A DNA stretch of 59,819 nucleotides from Clostridiales bacterium (GTDB lineage: Bacteria; Bacillota; Clostridia; Oscillospirales; Oscillospiraceae): assembly GCA_019420945.1 (NCBI GenBank), contig JAHZGF010000015.1, positions 1-59,819 on the forward strand, given 5' to 3'. Each line of letters starts with the position of its first letter. Positions within the stretch are counted from its first letter, which is position 1. The notes under the pieces are model-generated. The model was given only the letters and a program-made list of their open reading frames with translations. It was not told where the DNA came from and did no database searches. Positions 50,763 to 59,819 of the stretch are shown piece by piece. Made by a program: the position numbers and the translations under genes.

Positions 50763-51839
50763 TCAGAAGCGGCTGATCTGCGCGGCGTCCATCCGCTCCA
50801 AAATGGCGGCGGCCAGCCGGGCGGCGTTCTCCACGTCGCTGTGGGCGGCGATGCCGTAGTGGGTATGGATGTAACGCACAGGGATGCCGATGACGATGAC
50901 GGGCACGCCCTGGTTGGACAGATGGATGGGCGCGCCGTTGGTAGAGCCGCCGGTGCGCACGCTCTCCTGCACGGGGATGCCCAGCTCCTCCGCCAGATCC
51001 AGGGCATAGCGCTGGAAGCGGGGGTTGGTGATCATGCGGGCATCGATGTGGCGCAGCATGGGCCCCTTGTGGATGGCGGTCTGTATCATATAGGGTTCGG
51101 CCACGGTGTCGTCGGCGGGGCATCCCTCAAAGACGATGGCCAGGTCGGGCTTTACGGTGTTGGCGGTGACAGTGGCGCCGCGGGTCCCCATTTCCTCCTG
51201 GACGGCGAACGCGCCGGTCACGTCCACATTCAGCGTCTTGTCCCGCAGATTGTCTAGGGTACGCAGAATGGAGGCGCAGCCCAGACGGCAGTCAAAGGCC
51301 TTGCCGATCATCAGATCGTGTTTCTCCTGGTACTCGAAGGTCACGTCGGGCACTACCGGGGCGGCCATGCGCACACGGAAGTCCCGCAGCACCTCCTCCC
51401 GGGAGGAGGCGCCGATGTCGATGCTCATGTCCTCTACGGCGGGCTGAGCCTTGCGCTCGGCCTCGCTCATGAAATGGGGGGGCTTGCTGGCGGTGACGCC
51501 GGGAATATAGTCCCCGTCGGCCGTCTGAACCCAAACCCGGTGGGCGGGGATGTTGGAGGGAACCCAGCCGCCCAGGGTGGTGAAGCGCAGGGTGCCGTTG
51601 GGCTTGACGGCCTGCACCATGAAGGCCACCTCGTCAGTGTGGGCGTCCAGTTGAACCATGGGCCGTCCGCCCTGGTTCCCGCTGCGGGAGAGGTAGAGGT
51701 TGCGCAGGCTGTCCTCCCGGAAGGAGCCCAGCCCCTCGCCATAGCGGCGCAGGACGGTGAGAACCTCGTCCTCAAAGCCGGGCGCGCCCTTGGCGTTGGA
51801 GAGGGCGGCGCACAGTTCCAGTGATTGCTTTTTATCCAT
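50763..51839 (-). CDS. M42-family metallo-aminopeptidase
   Basis: A 358-residue peptidase of the M42 (FrvX/PepA-type) family. Metal and catalytic landmarks: VQLDAHTDEVAFMV at about 60-73, FAVQEEMGTRGATVT with the catalytic Glu pair, and a late RYIHTHYGIAAHSD with a metal-binding His. It is cytoplasmic and trims imported peptides. It is the last gene of the operon, 27 bp after the creatininase-like gene. Confidence 0.9.
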   Translation of the reverse strand: MDKKQSLELCAALSNAKGAPGFEDEVLTVLRRYGEGLGSFREDSLRNLYLSRSGNQGGRPMVQLDAHTDEVAFMVQAVKPNGTLRFTTLGGWVPSNIPAHRVWVQTADGDYIPGVTASKPPHFMSEAERKAQPAVEDMSIDIGASSREEVLRDFRVRMAAPVVPDVTFEYQEKHDLMIGKAFDCRLGCASILRTLDNLRDKTLNVDVTGAFAVQEEMGTRGATVTANTVKPDLAIVFEGCPADDTVAEPYMIQTAIHKGPMLRHIDARMITNPRFQRYALDLAEELGIPVQESVRTGGSTNGAPIHLSNQGVPVIVIGIPVRYIHTHYGIAAHSDVENAARLAAAILERMDAAQISRF

Positions 51840-51866
51840 TCGTGTCTATCCCCACATTCTAACCAA

Positions 51867-52649
51867 TTAAAATTCGGTGCCGCAGGCCTTGGCGATGTCC
51901 ACCTTTTTGAACTCCTCCATGAAGTCCACGATGTAGTCGGCGGTGGTCTGGAGCATCTTCCGGCCCCACTCCTCGGTGGCGGTCTCGGGGTGGTCGGGAC
52001 CAATCCATCCGTTGTGGGTGACGGAGGGGGTCAGGCGGGGGATGTTGACGGTGACGCCCTTGTAGTCGATGGAGGTGAAGCCGGTGGCCTTCAGGGTGTC
52101 GGATACGTCGTGGAGCCTCATGGGGCCGGCCACCTCGCTCTGATCCACCAGGGAGGGGTCAATACCCAGGATGGCCGCCGTCTCTTCGCCGCCGCCGTGG
52201 CCGCCCTTCCAGGCCGGGTCCATGTCCCAGGCCATGAGCCACCAGTTCAGTTCAGCCAGGATACCGCCCTTGCGCTGGATGTCATAGCCCACCCGGTCGA
52301 TGGACTTGATGTTGCCGCCGTGGCCGTTGAGGATGACGAAGCGGCGGGCGCCGTGCTGGAACAGGCTGTCGCACACCCGGCCGAGCACCTGATAGAGCAG
52401 CTCGGTGCCCAGGTTGATGGTGCCGGGATAGTCGCACAGGCTCTCAGTGGCGCCGTAGGGGATGGTGGGGCAGATGAGCACGTCGCTCTTCTGCTCGATC
52501 TTGTCCAGCAGGAAGTCGGGGATGAGGGTGTCGGTGCCCAGGGGCATGTGGCGGCCGTGGCACTCGATGGAGCCGATGCCGATGAGGACGGTATCGTGAG
52601 CGCGGAAATATTCCTCTGCCTTGGGCCAGGTCAGGTTGGATAAACGCAT
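51867..52649 (-). CDS. Creatininase-family amidohydrolase
   Basis: A 260-residue protein with the creatininase metal motifs: IGSIECHGRHMPLGTD (Glu, His, Asp) near residue 25, LNGHGGN at about 107-113, and GGHGGGEETA at about 149-158. Members hydrolyse cyclic or linear amides (creatinine, peptides in mycofactocin maturation). In a peptide operon it may act on an unusual peptide bond. AAGGAGG precedes the ATG. Confidence 0.88.
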   Translation of the reverse strand: MRLSNLTWPKAEEYFRAHDTVLIGIGSIECHGRHMPLGTDTLIPDFLLDKIEQKSDVLICPTIPYGATESLCDYPGTINLGTELLYQVLGRVCDSLFQHGARRFVILNGHGGNIKSIDRVGYDIQRKGGILAELNWWLMAWDMDPAWKGGHGGGEETAAILGIDPSLVDQSEVAGPMRLHDVSDTLKATGFTSIDYKGVTVNIPRLTPSVTHNGWIGPDHPETATEEWGRKMLQTTADYIVDFMEEFKKVDIAKACGTEF

Positions 52650-52697
52650 GGTATTACCTCCTTGTATTGTGCGGAGCGCAGTCCGGTCGGGCTGGCT

Positions 52698-53679
<982 letters not shown>

Positions 53680-53687
<8 letters not shown>

Positions 53688-54711
53688 GGGGGGTGTCCTC
53701 CTTTCGTCCGGCGCCGTCCGGCACCTCGATCAGGCCCTGGAAGGACGCGGTCACGTCCAGGCGGTGACAGCGGGCCAGGTGGCCCGGCTCCACCTCGGTG
53801 AGCGCGGGCCGCTCCCTGCGGCAGAGGTCGCAGGCGTATTTGCACCGTGGGGAGAAGGGGCAGCCCTCCGGCAGGTGGGCCAGGTTGGGGGGCGAACCCT
53901 TGATGGCCTCCAGCGTGGTGCCGGCGGTCTCCTCGTTGGGCAGGGAGCCCATCAGGCCGTAGGTATAGGGGTGGCGGGGGCGGCTGAAGAGCGTGACCGT
54001 GTCGGTCATCTCCACGATCTGGCCGGCATACATGACGGCCACCCGGTCGCACATCTGGGCGATGACGCCCAGATCATGGGTCACCAGGATGATGCTCATA
54101 CCCAGTTCCTGCTTGAGCTGGTTGAGCAGCTTCATGATCTGATCCTGGATGGTTACGTCCAGCGCGGTGGTGGGCTCGTCGGCCAGCAGCAGCTTGGGCC
54201 GGGCGCCCAGGGCGATGGCAATCATGGCGCGCTGGCGCATGCCGCCGGAGAACTGGTGGGGATACTCATCCAGACGGGTCTCGGGGGAGGGGATGCCCAC
54301 CAGCTTGAGCAGTTCAATGGCCCGCCGGCGCTTCTCCTCCTTGGACAGCTTCTCCCCCCCAAAGGCCTCGTACATCTGGCTGCGGATGCGCAGCACCGGA
54401 TTGAGGGCGGTCATGGGCTCCTGGAAGATCATGGAGATCTCCTTGCCCCGGATTTTTTGCAGCTCCCGCTGGCTCATTTTGGCGATGTCCGCCCCCTTGT
54501 AGCGGATTTCGCCGCCGGTGATCCGGCCGGGCTGCTTCAGCAGGCCCAGGATGGAGCGGAGGGTCTGGCTCTTGCCGCAGCCCGACTCGCCCACCAGGCC
54601 GAAGGTCTCCCCCTGGAAGACCTGGAAGGAGACGCCGTCCACGGCGCGGACGGTCTCCCGCTTGCTGGGGAAGGCCACGTGGAGGTCACTGACTTCAAGT
54701 AGTTTTTCCAT
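53680..54711 (-). CDS. Peptide ABC transporter ATPase, DppD/OppD-like
   Basis: A 343-residue ATPase: Walker A GESGCGKSQ (Thr/Ser replaced by Gln at the last position of the usual GESGCGKST), signature FSGGMRQRAM, Walker B LLLADEPTTALD, and a C-terminal SPRCKYACDLC cysteine motif. It pairs with DppF-like to power the permease. Its start lies 7 bp after the upstream permease stop. Confidence 0.93.
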
Positions 54712-54718
54712 GCCGGGC

Positions 54719-55579
54719 TCACCGTCCTTTCGTGCGCAGGAAGTCGGTCAGGCCGTCCCCCAGCAGGGAGAAGCCGACGCCGCTGACGGCCAGGAACAGG
54801 CCGGGGAACAGGGTGGGCCACCAGGCGAAGGTGATGAAGTTTCGGCCCTCGTTGAGGATGGAGCCCCACTCCGGTGTGGGGGGTGAAACACCCAGGCCCA
54901 GAAAGCTCATGGACGCGCCCGTGAGCATGCACATGACCACGTCGGAGGCGGCGAAGACCACCGCCGAGCTGATGACGTTGGGCAGCAGGTGGCGGAACAG
55001 AATCCGGGCGTCGGAGAAGCCGGCCACCCGCGCGGCCTGGATGAACTCAGAGTCCTTGAGCACCAGCACCTCGCTGCGCACCAGCTTGGCGTAGCTCATC
55101 CACCCCACCAGCCACAGGGCGATGAACAGGTTGATCAGTCCCTGGCCCAGGATGGCCATGATGGTGATGACCAGAATGGTGAAGGGGAAGGCCATCATGA
55201 TATCGGTGATGCGCATGAGCAGGCTGTCCAGGAAGCCGCCGTAGTAGCCGGCCAGCAGTCCGATCATGCCGCCCACCAGAAAGGGAATCACCACGCCCAG
55301 CACGCCGATGAGCAGATCGATGCGGGTACCCCAGATGACGCGGGAGAAGATGTCGCGACCGTAGAAGTCCGTACCGAACCAGTGGGCCGCACTGGGGGCC
55401 TGGTTGGACACGGTGACGTCGGTGGCGATGGGATCGTAGGGGGCGATGAACTGGGGGAACAGGGCCATGAGGATGACCACCAGCACAATCAGCAGGCCGA
55501 TCACGAAAGAGGGCTTGGCCAGCCACGCCGGCATGGAGCGCTTCTGCTCCAGCGGACTGACGCCGTGATAACGTTTCAT
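54719..55579 (-). CDS. Peptide ABC transporter permease, DppC-like
   Basis: A 286-residue permease with a long N-terminal loop containing GTDFYGRDIFSRVIWGTRID, the DppC/OppC hallmark, then five membrane segments. The EAA-like loop reads AARVAGFSDARILFRHLLPN. It forms the channel together with the DppB-like protein. Confidence 0.93.
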   Translation of the reverse strand: MKRYHGVSPLEQKRSMPAWLAKPSFVIGLLIVLVVILMALFPQFIAPYDPIATDVTVSNQAPSAAHWFGTDFYGRDIFSRVIWGTRIDLLIGVLGVVIPFLVGGMIGLLAGYYGGFLDSLLMRITDIMMAFPFTILVITIMAILGQGLINLFIALWLVGWMSYAKLVRSEVLVLKDSEFIQAARVAGFSDARILFRHLLPNVISSAVVFAASDVVMCMLTGASMSFLGLGVSPPTPEWGSILNEGRNFITFAWWPTLFPGLFLAVSGVGFSLLGDGLTDFLRTKGR

Positions 55580-55593
55580 TCGTACACCCCTTT

Positions 55594-56532
55594 CTACAGA
55601 TTGACCCGGGGATCCAGGAAGGAATAGAGGATATCGGTGATCAGATTGATGACCAGCACCAGCACCGCAAAGAGCAGCACCACATACTGCACCACCGCAT
55701 AGTCCCGGCCGAAGATGGCGTCGCTGGCCAGCTTGCCGATGCCGGGTACGGAGAACACCGTCTCGATGATGACTGAGCCGCCCAGCATGGCCGCCATGCG
55801 CATACTCAGAAGGGTGACGGTGGAGATCATGGCGTTGCGCATCACGTGGCGGGTACGTACCTCACCGCTGGTAATGCCCTTGCTGCGGGCAAAGTCCACA
55901 TAATCCATGCGGGTGATATCCACCACCGAGTTGCGGGTGTTGCGCAGCAGCAGGGCGGAGGTCATGAGGGACTGGGTGACGGCGGGCAGGATCAGGCAGC
56001 GGAACTGTCCCAGAAGGGTGTCCGACCAGCCGCCGGCCGGCAGCCATTTCAGCTTCAGGGCAAAGACGATCATCAGCAGCAGGCCCACCCAGAAGGAGGG
56101 CATGGAGATGGCCACCAGGGAGGTGGTGCGCACCACCTGGTCGCCCAGGCGGTCCTTGTGGACGCCGGCAAAATAGCCCAGGGGCAGGCTGATGACCAGA
56201 GAGATCACCGTGCTCATCAGGGTCAGCGCCAGGGTCACCGGAAAGCGGGAGGCCAGAAGCTCGGACACCGGCATCTGGTAGGTGAAGGAGTTGCCGAAGT
56301 CCAGAGTGAAAATCTGCTTCAAGAACAGGAGGTACTGGGTGAGCAGGGGCTCATTCAGGCCCAGCTTCTCCGTCAGGGCGGCCACAGCCTCCTCTGTGGC
56401 CTTCTCGCCCAGAATCAGGCGGGCTGGCTCACCGGGGATGAAGCGGATGATGGAAAACACCAGGATGGTGACCACAAACAGAACCGGAATCATCTGAAGG
56501 ATCCGTTTGAGGATGTAGTTGAGTCGATTCAA
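55594..56532 (-). CDS. Peptide ABC transporter permease, DppB-like
   Basis: A 312-residue permease with six membrane segments: YILKRILQMIPVLFVVTILV at the start, FARSKGITSGEVRTRHVMRN as the EAA loop, and a C-terminal DPRVNL typical of DppB/OppB. The TTG at 56532 is chosen because it gives the normal start of the family and has AGGTG upstream; the frame extends another 49 codons without sense. Confidence 0.92.
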   Translation of the reverse strand: MNRLNYILKRILQMIPVLFVVTILVFSIIRFIPGEPARLILGEKATEEAVAALTEKLGLNEPLLTQYLLFLKQIFTLDFGNSFTYQMPVSELLASRFPVTLALTLMSTVISLVISLPLGYFAGVHKDRLGDQVVRTTSLVAISMPSFWVGLLLMIVFALKLKWLPAGGWSDTLLGQFRCLILPAVTQSLMTSALLLRNTRNSVVDITRMDYVDFARSKGITSGEVRTRHVMRNAMISTVTLLSMRMAAMLGGSVIIETVFSVPGIGKLASDAIFGRDYAVVQYVVLLFAVLVLVINLITDILYSFLDPRVNL

Positions 56533-56594
56533 GAAGTTACACCTGCCTCTGTCAGTTCGTGGGACCGCGCGTCCCGTTCCCGGGGAACTGCGGA

Positions 56595-56640
56595 ACGCCT
56601 TGTCCACGGGGAAGCCGCACCTTCCCCATGGACAGAGCGT
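56595..56640 (-). other. Intercistronic hairpin between dppA-like and dppB-like genes
   Basis: Arms 56595-56614 and 56621-56640 pair over 20 bp with three mismatches around a 6-nt loop. The 194-bp gap contains further GC hairpins. Such structures can protect the upstream mRNA so that binding protein is made in excess over permease. Confidence 0.55.
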
Positions 56641-56726
56641 CCCGCAAAAAGAGCCGGGGGATGGAGCCGTATGCTCCACCCCCCGCGGCTGGGGCCCCGC
56701 CGTCCGGGCGAACGGGAGGGCGCGGC

Positions 56727-58322
56727 TCAGTTGGCCTTGGTCCAGTACATGGCCTGGTACACGTAGAAGGGGTTGACCTGCAGGCCGTCTACCTTGGCGG
56801 AGCGGGCGAAGGCGAAGTCATTCCGGTACAGGGGGATGACGTTGGCGTTGTCATACACCTGCTGCTGAATGTCGCGGTACATCTCCACGCGCTTATCGTG
56901 GTCCATCTCCGTCTGGGCGGCCATGTAGAGGGCGTCCAGCTCCTCGTCGTTCAGGCCGGTGTAGAAGCACTGGGCCTGATCGTAGTCCACGGTCCAGCCC
57001 ACCACGCCGGAGGGATCCTGGTAGTCGTCCACCCACTGGAGAATGGTGGCCTGGTGGCTCTGAGAGCTGTACTTGTCGGTCAGGGTGGCGGACTCCAGAA
57101 GCTCGATGTTGCAGGAGAAGCCGGCCTGGTCCACCTCGGACTTGATGAGGGTGGCAATCTGCTCATAGAAGGTGGAGCCGGTGCGGATGGACAGGGTAAA
57201 CTCCACGGGCTCGGTGTAGCCGGCATCGGCCAGCATCTGCTTGGCGGTGTCGGGAGCGTACTCGGTCACCTGCAGATCGGTGTTGCACCAGTCGCCCTGG
57301 GTCTCGGAGACAATGGCGGCCACAGGGGTGCCGTACTCGCCGGCGATGGCGCTGGCCAGCTCGGACTTGTTCAGCGCGTAATACAGGGCCTGGCGCACCT
57401 TGACATCGTCAAAGGGAGGCTTCGTGGTGTTGACGGTCAGATAGTAGATCTGGGTGGAGGGGAAGATGTCCAGCGCCAGGGCCTCGTTGCTCTCCACGCC
57501 CTGGGCGAGAGAGAAGGGGAAGGTGGGGGCCACGTCGATCTGGCCGGACTGGAGCTGCATCAGGCGGGTGTTGTCGTCGGCGATCAGGACGTACTTGATC
57601 TCCTTGGTCTTGGGCATGCCCTCCACGCGGTAGTAGGGGTTGGCCTCCAGAGTCAGGCTGCTGCCCTGGGTCCAGTCCTTCAGCATGTAGGGGCCGGTGC
57701 CGACCGGGTTCTTCAGGTACTCCTCGTCGCTCATGCTCTCGGCATAGGACTGGTCGCCCAGCACCATGTTGAAGCAGCCCAGCTCGGCCAGAAAGGCGGC
57801 GTTGGGTTCGGTGAGGGTGATGACCACCTGCTCGTCGGTGGCCTCCACGGTGTCGATGGCCTCGGCGATATAGCGGTAGTTGGAGGTTTCGTAGTCGCGG
57901 GCGCGGTAGAAGGACCAGACCCAGTCGCTGGGCTCCACATCCTCGCCGTTGGAGAACTTGACGCCCTGCACCAGATTGAAGGTATAGGTCAGGCCGTCGT
58001 CGCTGATGGTCCAGTCGGTGGCCAGGACGGGCTCGATGGAGCCGTCGTCGCCGGTGCGGACCAGGCCCTCGAAAATCTGCTGGGACACCTGAACCTCGGC
58101 AGGGCCCATACCGGGGGCATTGGGCTCAATGTACTTGGGCTCGGCGGTAATGCCGACCACGATCTGGTCGGCGTAGGATGTCGGCTCTGCGGTGGTGCCG
58201 GGGGTAGGGGACGCGGTGCCGGTGGCGTCCCCATTTCCGCTGCCGCCAGAGCAGGCGGCCAGGCCCAGGCCCATCACCGCGGCAAGAGACAGGGCCGTCA
58301 GTTTCCGTGCGGTAGGATTCAT
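56727..58322 (-). CDS. Peptide-binding lipoprotein, DppA/OppA-like
   Basis: A 531-residue lipoprotein of solute-binding family 5. The lipobox ends at Cys24 (GLAAC), followed by a Gly/Ser/Thr linker. Family landmarks include EPVLATDWTISDDGLTYTFN and VRQALYYALNKSELASAIAG. It delivers peptides to the DppBCDF-like transporter. It is the first gene of a seven-gene operon that ends at the terminator at 50724-50757. AAGGAGGAG precedes the ATG. Confidence 0.93.
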   Translation of the reverse strand: MNPTARKLTALSLAAVMGLGLAACSGGSGNGDATGTASPTPGTTAEPTSYADQIVVGITAEPKYIEPNAPGMGPAEVQVSQQIFEGLVRTGDDGSIEPVLATDWTISDDGLTYTFNLVQGVKFSNGEDVEPSDWVWSFYRARDYETSNYRYIAEAIDTVEATDEQVVITLTEPNAAFLAELGCFNMVLGDQSYAESMSDEEYLKNPVGTGPYMLKDWTQGSSLTLEANPYYRVEGMPKTKEIKYVLIADDNTRLMQLQSGQIDVAPTFPFSLAQGVESNEALALDIFPSTQIYYLTVNTTKPPFDDVKVRQALYYALNKSELASAIAGEYGTPVAAIVSETQGDWCNTDLQVTEYAPDTAKQMLADAGYTEPVEFTLSIRTGSTFYEQIATLIKSEVDQAGFSCNIELLESATLTDKYSSQSHQATILQWVDDYQDPSGVVGWTVDYDQAQCFYTGLNDEELDALYMAAQTEMDHDKRVEMYRDIQQQVYDNANVIPLYRNDFAFARSAKVDGLQVNPFYVYQAMYWTKAN

Positions 58323-58348
58323 GCATACTCCTCCTTACTAATGTTTTC

Positions 58349-58410
58349 TACTACAGCGTTTACTGTAGTAAGATAAACTAAATTATAGCAAATGCTTTTG
58401 TCAATTGCAA
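58349..58410 (-). promoter_or_regulatory. Promoter and palindromic operator of the peptide operon
   Basis: On the minus strand TTGCAA (58410-58405), 17 bp, TATAAT (58387-58382) with the extended TGC before it. Just downstream of the expected start point lies the perfect inverted repeat TACTACAG (58349-58356) and CTGTAGTA (58363-58370). This is a good repressor position; the adjacent RpiR-like protein is a candidate. Confidence 0.72.
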
Positions 58411-58447
58411 CTGTTTTTCGCGACGGATCGCCAGGCAAATTGATAGA

Positions 58448-58481
58448 AAAATCCCCTCTTTCCATAAAAAGAGGGGATTTT
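58448..58481 (-). terminator. Terminator of the RpiR-like gene
   Basis: AAAATCCCCTCTTT (58448-58461) and AAAGAGGGGATTTT (58468-58481) pair perfectly around a 6-nt loop and are flanked by T on the minus-strand side. Confidence 0.9.
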
Positions 58482-58495
58482 GTGCAGGATTAAAT

Positions 58496-59368
58496 TCATA
58501 TTGAAGTGTTTGGGTCGGAAAAACAACTGTCAAACTTTCGGTGCAGTGTGTCACGGCAGGTCTTCTCCTCCTGGGTGGGAGCGCCACTGGTAAAGGTATA
58601 GAGCATAGCCAGGGTGTCCACCAGGCCGACCATGGAGGTAAAGGAGTTGGTCATACCCATCAGCTCCACATGGCAGAGCAGGGTAGTCTGGGCGCAGCGG
58701 GCCACGGGGGAATCGGGCCGGTCCGTAAGGGCTGCCACGGGCATGCCGATGGAAGCGCAGTAGCGGGTCAGGGCGATGGTGTCGTTGCCGTACGGGGGCA
58801 CGGTGATGGCAATCAGCAGCCCATCCTGGGGCGGCTGGGCGGAGAGCCGCCGGAACATATCCTGCCGGGCCTGCAGATCCAGGATGCAGCAGTCCAGCTC
58901 CAGTGAGAGCAGCCGGTGCTCCAGGTATCCGGCGGGAAAACGGCTGAAGTCATGGGCGGCGATGAAAATACGCCTGGCCCGGCGCAGGGCTTGGGTGAAG
59001 GCCAGCAGCAGCTCCACGGAGTTGCCGTCCAGGGTGCTCTGGAGGGCCTCCCGCTCGGCGCGGCAGACCCGCTGGTACAGATCCTGGGCACTGCCGCTGC
59101 CCGCCACCGCCAGCTTCAGCCGGTCTCCGGCGTTGACGCGCACGATCAGGTAGTCCTGAAGCGCCTTCTTGAGGTCCATATAGCTGCCAAGTCCCAGGCC
59201 GCGGCAGAAGTTCAGGACCGTGACCTCCGTGGTCCCGACCTGCTGGGCAAAGCTTCTGAGGGAGAGAAAGCAGCACTGCTCCGGGTAATTCAGGATAAAG
59301 TCGGAGATACGCTGCCTGGGGCGGCTGAAGGAGCCGTAATTGGCCCTGATTTGCTCCAAAATATCCAT
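58496..59368 (-). CDS. RpiR/MurR-family transcriptional regulator
   Basis: A 290-residue regulator. The N-terminal HTH_6 domain (about 1-80) has RQRISDFILNYPEQCCFLSL and SFAQQVGTTEVTVLNFCRGL; a SIS domain (about 110-270), which usually binds a sugar phosphate, follows. The ATG at 59368 gives the family start MDILEQIRANYGSFS and has GGAAAGGA upstream. It is transcribed in the same direction as the dppA-like operon and lies directly before it. The effector is unknown. Confidence 0.88.
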   Translation of the reverse strand: MDILEQIRANYGSFSRPRQRISDFILNYPEQCCFLSLRSFAQQVGTTEVTVLNFCRGLGLGSYMDLKKALQDYLIVRVNAGDRLKLAVAGSGSAQDLYQRVCRAEREALQSTLDGNSVELLLAFTQALRRARRIFIAAHDFSRFPAGYLEHRLLSLELDCCILDLQARQDMFRRLSAQPPQDGLLIAITVPPYGNDTIALTRYCASIGMPVAALTDRPDSPVARCAQTTLLCHVELMGMTNSFTSMVGLVDTLAMLYTFTSGAPTQEEKTCRDTLHRKFDSCFSDPNTSI

Positions 59369-59408
59369 GGTGGTCCTTTCCGTGTGCAAAGATTCGGTTC
59401 GCCTGCTA

Positions 59409-59438
59409 GTGTACCATAGCCGGAGGAGAGCGTACAAG
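59409..59438 (-). promoter_or_regulatory. Probable promoter of the RpiR-like gene
   Basis: On the minus strand TTGTAC (59438-59433), 18 bp, TACACT (59414-59409). It lies 40 bp before the start codon. Moderate match. Confidence 0.5.
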
Positions 59439-59461
59439 CACTTTTGCACCGCAGGCAGACG

Positions 59462-59489
59462 CGGGGCGGCCCACTCATAGGCCGCCCCG
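59462..59489 (-). terminator. GC hairpin after the duplicated gene tail
   Basis: CGGGGCGGCC (59462-59471) and GGCCGCCCCG (59480-59489) pair perfectly around 8 nt. It lies between the gene tail and the RpiR promoter. The T-run is poor on either side. Confidence 0.55.
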
Positions 59490-59521
59490 TGTTCCACTTT
59501 TACCAAAAGCCGGACGCGGCG

Positions 59522-59616
59522 TTACAGCAGAATCACCCCGGCGTCGCGGCAGGCCTGGATGGTCTGTTCATCCCAGACACTGGCCTGTACCTCGCCGATG
59601 TGGGCCTTGAGCCCCG
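59522..59616 (-). pseudogene. Duplicated gene tail, copy A
   Basis: About 30 codons that end in the same VWDEQTIQACRDAGVILL as the gene entering the window at its right edge, then TAA. Upstream the frame runs into a hairpin cluster and has no start. Sixty-one bases (59527-59587) match copy B with one difference. It looks like a leftover 3' end of the same gene. The protein family was not recognised. Confidence 0.6.
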
Positions 59617-59744
59617 CCCGACCGTGGCCGGGCGGGGACCCCACAGATTTTATCTGCGCGGGGCGAATGAATCGCCCCGGCATCAAGGTTTTGCAGAGCA
59701 AAACGCTTGGACGCGCCCAAAGGCGCGGGCCTGGGCAAAGCCCA
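59612..59744. repeat. Cluster of six small perfect hairpins between the duplicated tails
   Basis: In order: CCCCGCCCG/CGGGCGGGG (59612-59637), CAGAT/ATCTG (59644-59656), CGGGGCGA/TCGCCCCG (59659-59679), GTTTTGC/GCAAAAC (59688-59704), CGCGCC/GGCGCG (59712-59727), TGGGC/GCCCA (59732-59744). The regular series looks like an interspersed repeat or structured RNA element rather than a gene. Confidence 0.6.
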
Positions 59745-59751
59745 ATCGGCG

Positions 59752-59819
59752 TCAGAGCAGAATTACCCCGGCGTCGCGGCAGGCCTGGATGGTCTGTTCA
59801 TCCCAGACACTGGCCTGCA
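59752..59819 (-). CDS. 3' end of an unrecognised gene entering from the right (copy B of the tail)
   Basis: The last 21 codons and TGA of a minus-strand gene whose body lies outside the window. They read QASVWDEQTIQACRDAGVIL and a final Leu. Too little is visible to name the family. Confidence 0.5.
   Translation of the reverse strand, partial: QASVWDEQTIQACRDAGVILL

Noticed and set aside
56559..58376. Plus-strand open frame of 605 codons over the peptide-binding lipoprotein gene
   Set aside because: Gly/Val/His-rich antisense shadow of a GC-rich gene; the minus-strand gene has a lipobox, family motifs and a promoter.

Overview
The window is the right part of an integrative and conjugative element (ICE, about 1-46186) followed by about 13.6 kb of chromosomal sequence. 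Strong Shine-Dalgarno sites with many TTG starts, dipicolinate synthase genes of sporulation, GC-rich chromosomal flanks and a Firmicutes-type ICE backbone (MobP relaxase, VirD4, PrgI/VirB3, VirB4, large serine recombinases) point to a spore-forming Clostridia, most likely a gut Oscillospiraceae (Flavonifractor/Oscillibacter-like). The taxonomy is inference.

ICE backbone, 1-28712: the 3' end of a MobP-type relaxase gene, a DUF4143-type AAA ATPase with its own promoter, operator and terminator, then a long plus-strand run of tightly packed genes. This run mixes two machines. One is a conjugative type IV secretion system: VirD4 coupling ATPase in two in-frame pieces, a VirB2-like protein, VirB6/TrbL, PrgI/VirB3, VirB4 and a C39-like peptidase. 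The other is a nearly complete Tad (type IVc) pilus set: a Flp-like small protein, prepilin peptidase, CpaB, CpaE-like ATPases, TadA/CpaF, TadB, TadC, two TadE-like pseudopilins and a large secreted protein. Accessory genes of unknown or anti-defence type (Dcm methyltransferase, DUF3846/3848/3849, DUF4406-like, SpoVG-like, PAPS-reductase-like) lie between them. A terminator at 28677-28701 closes the run.

Cargo, 28984-38458: a lower-GC iron module with a divergent AraC-type activator, a siderophore-type binding lipoprotein, two FecCD permeases, an ATPase, an FMN-binding lipoprotein, two YbtP/YbtQ-like ABC half-transporters and a DtxR-family repressor. The araC promoter carries a perfect palindrome in its spacer, and a related dyad precedes the binding-protein gene, so metal control is likely. 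A long hairpin closes the module.

ICE right end, 38459-46186: sigma-70-like factor with its ribosome site inside a hairpin, MazF-like toxin, DUF6870-type protein, three large serine recombinases and one resolvase-domain-only recombinase, then an AT-rich end.

Chromosome, 46187-59819: the ICE lies inside a GC-rich large serine recombinase gene of which only the 3' part remains here. That recombinase gene ends about 23 bp before the 3' half of dpaA (dipicolinate synthase A), so dpaA is itself interrupted, as in skin-like elements of sporulation genes. dpaB follows intact. The rest is on the minus strand: a secreted C69 dipeptidase, then a seven-gene operon (dppA-B-C-D-F-like, creatininase-family, M42 aminopeptidase) for peptide uptake and breakdown, and an RpiR-type regulator. 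The window ends in a duplicated gene tail around a cluster of small hairpins.
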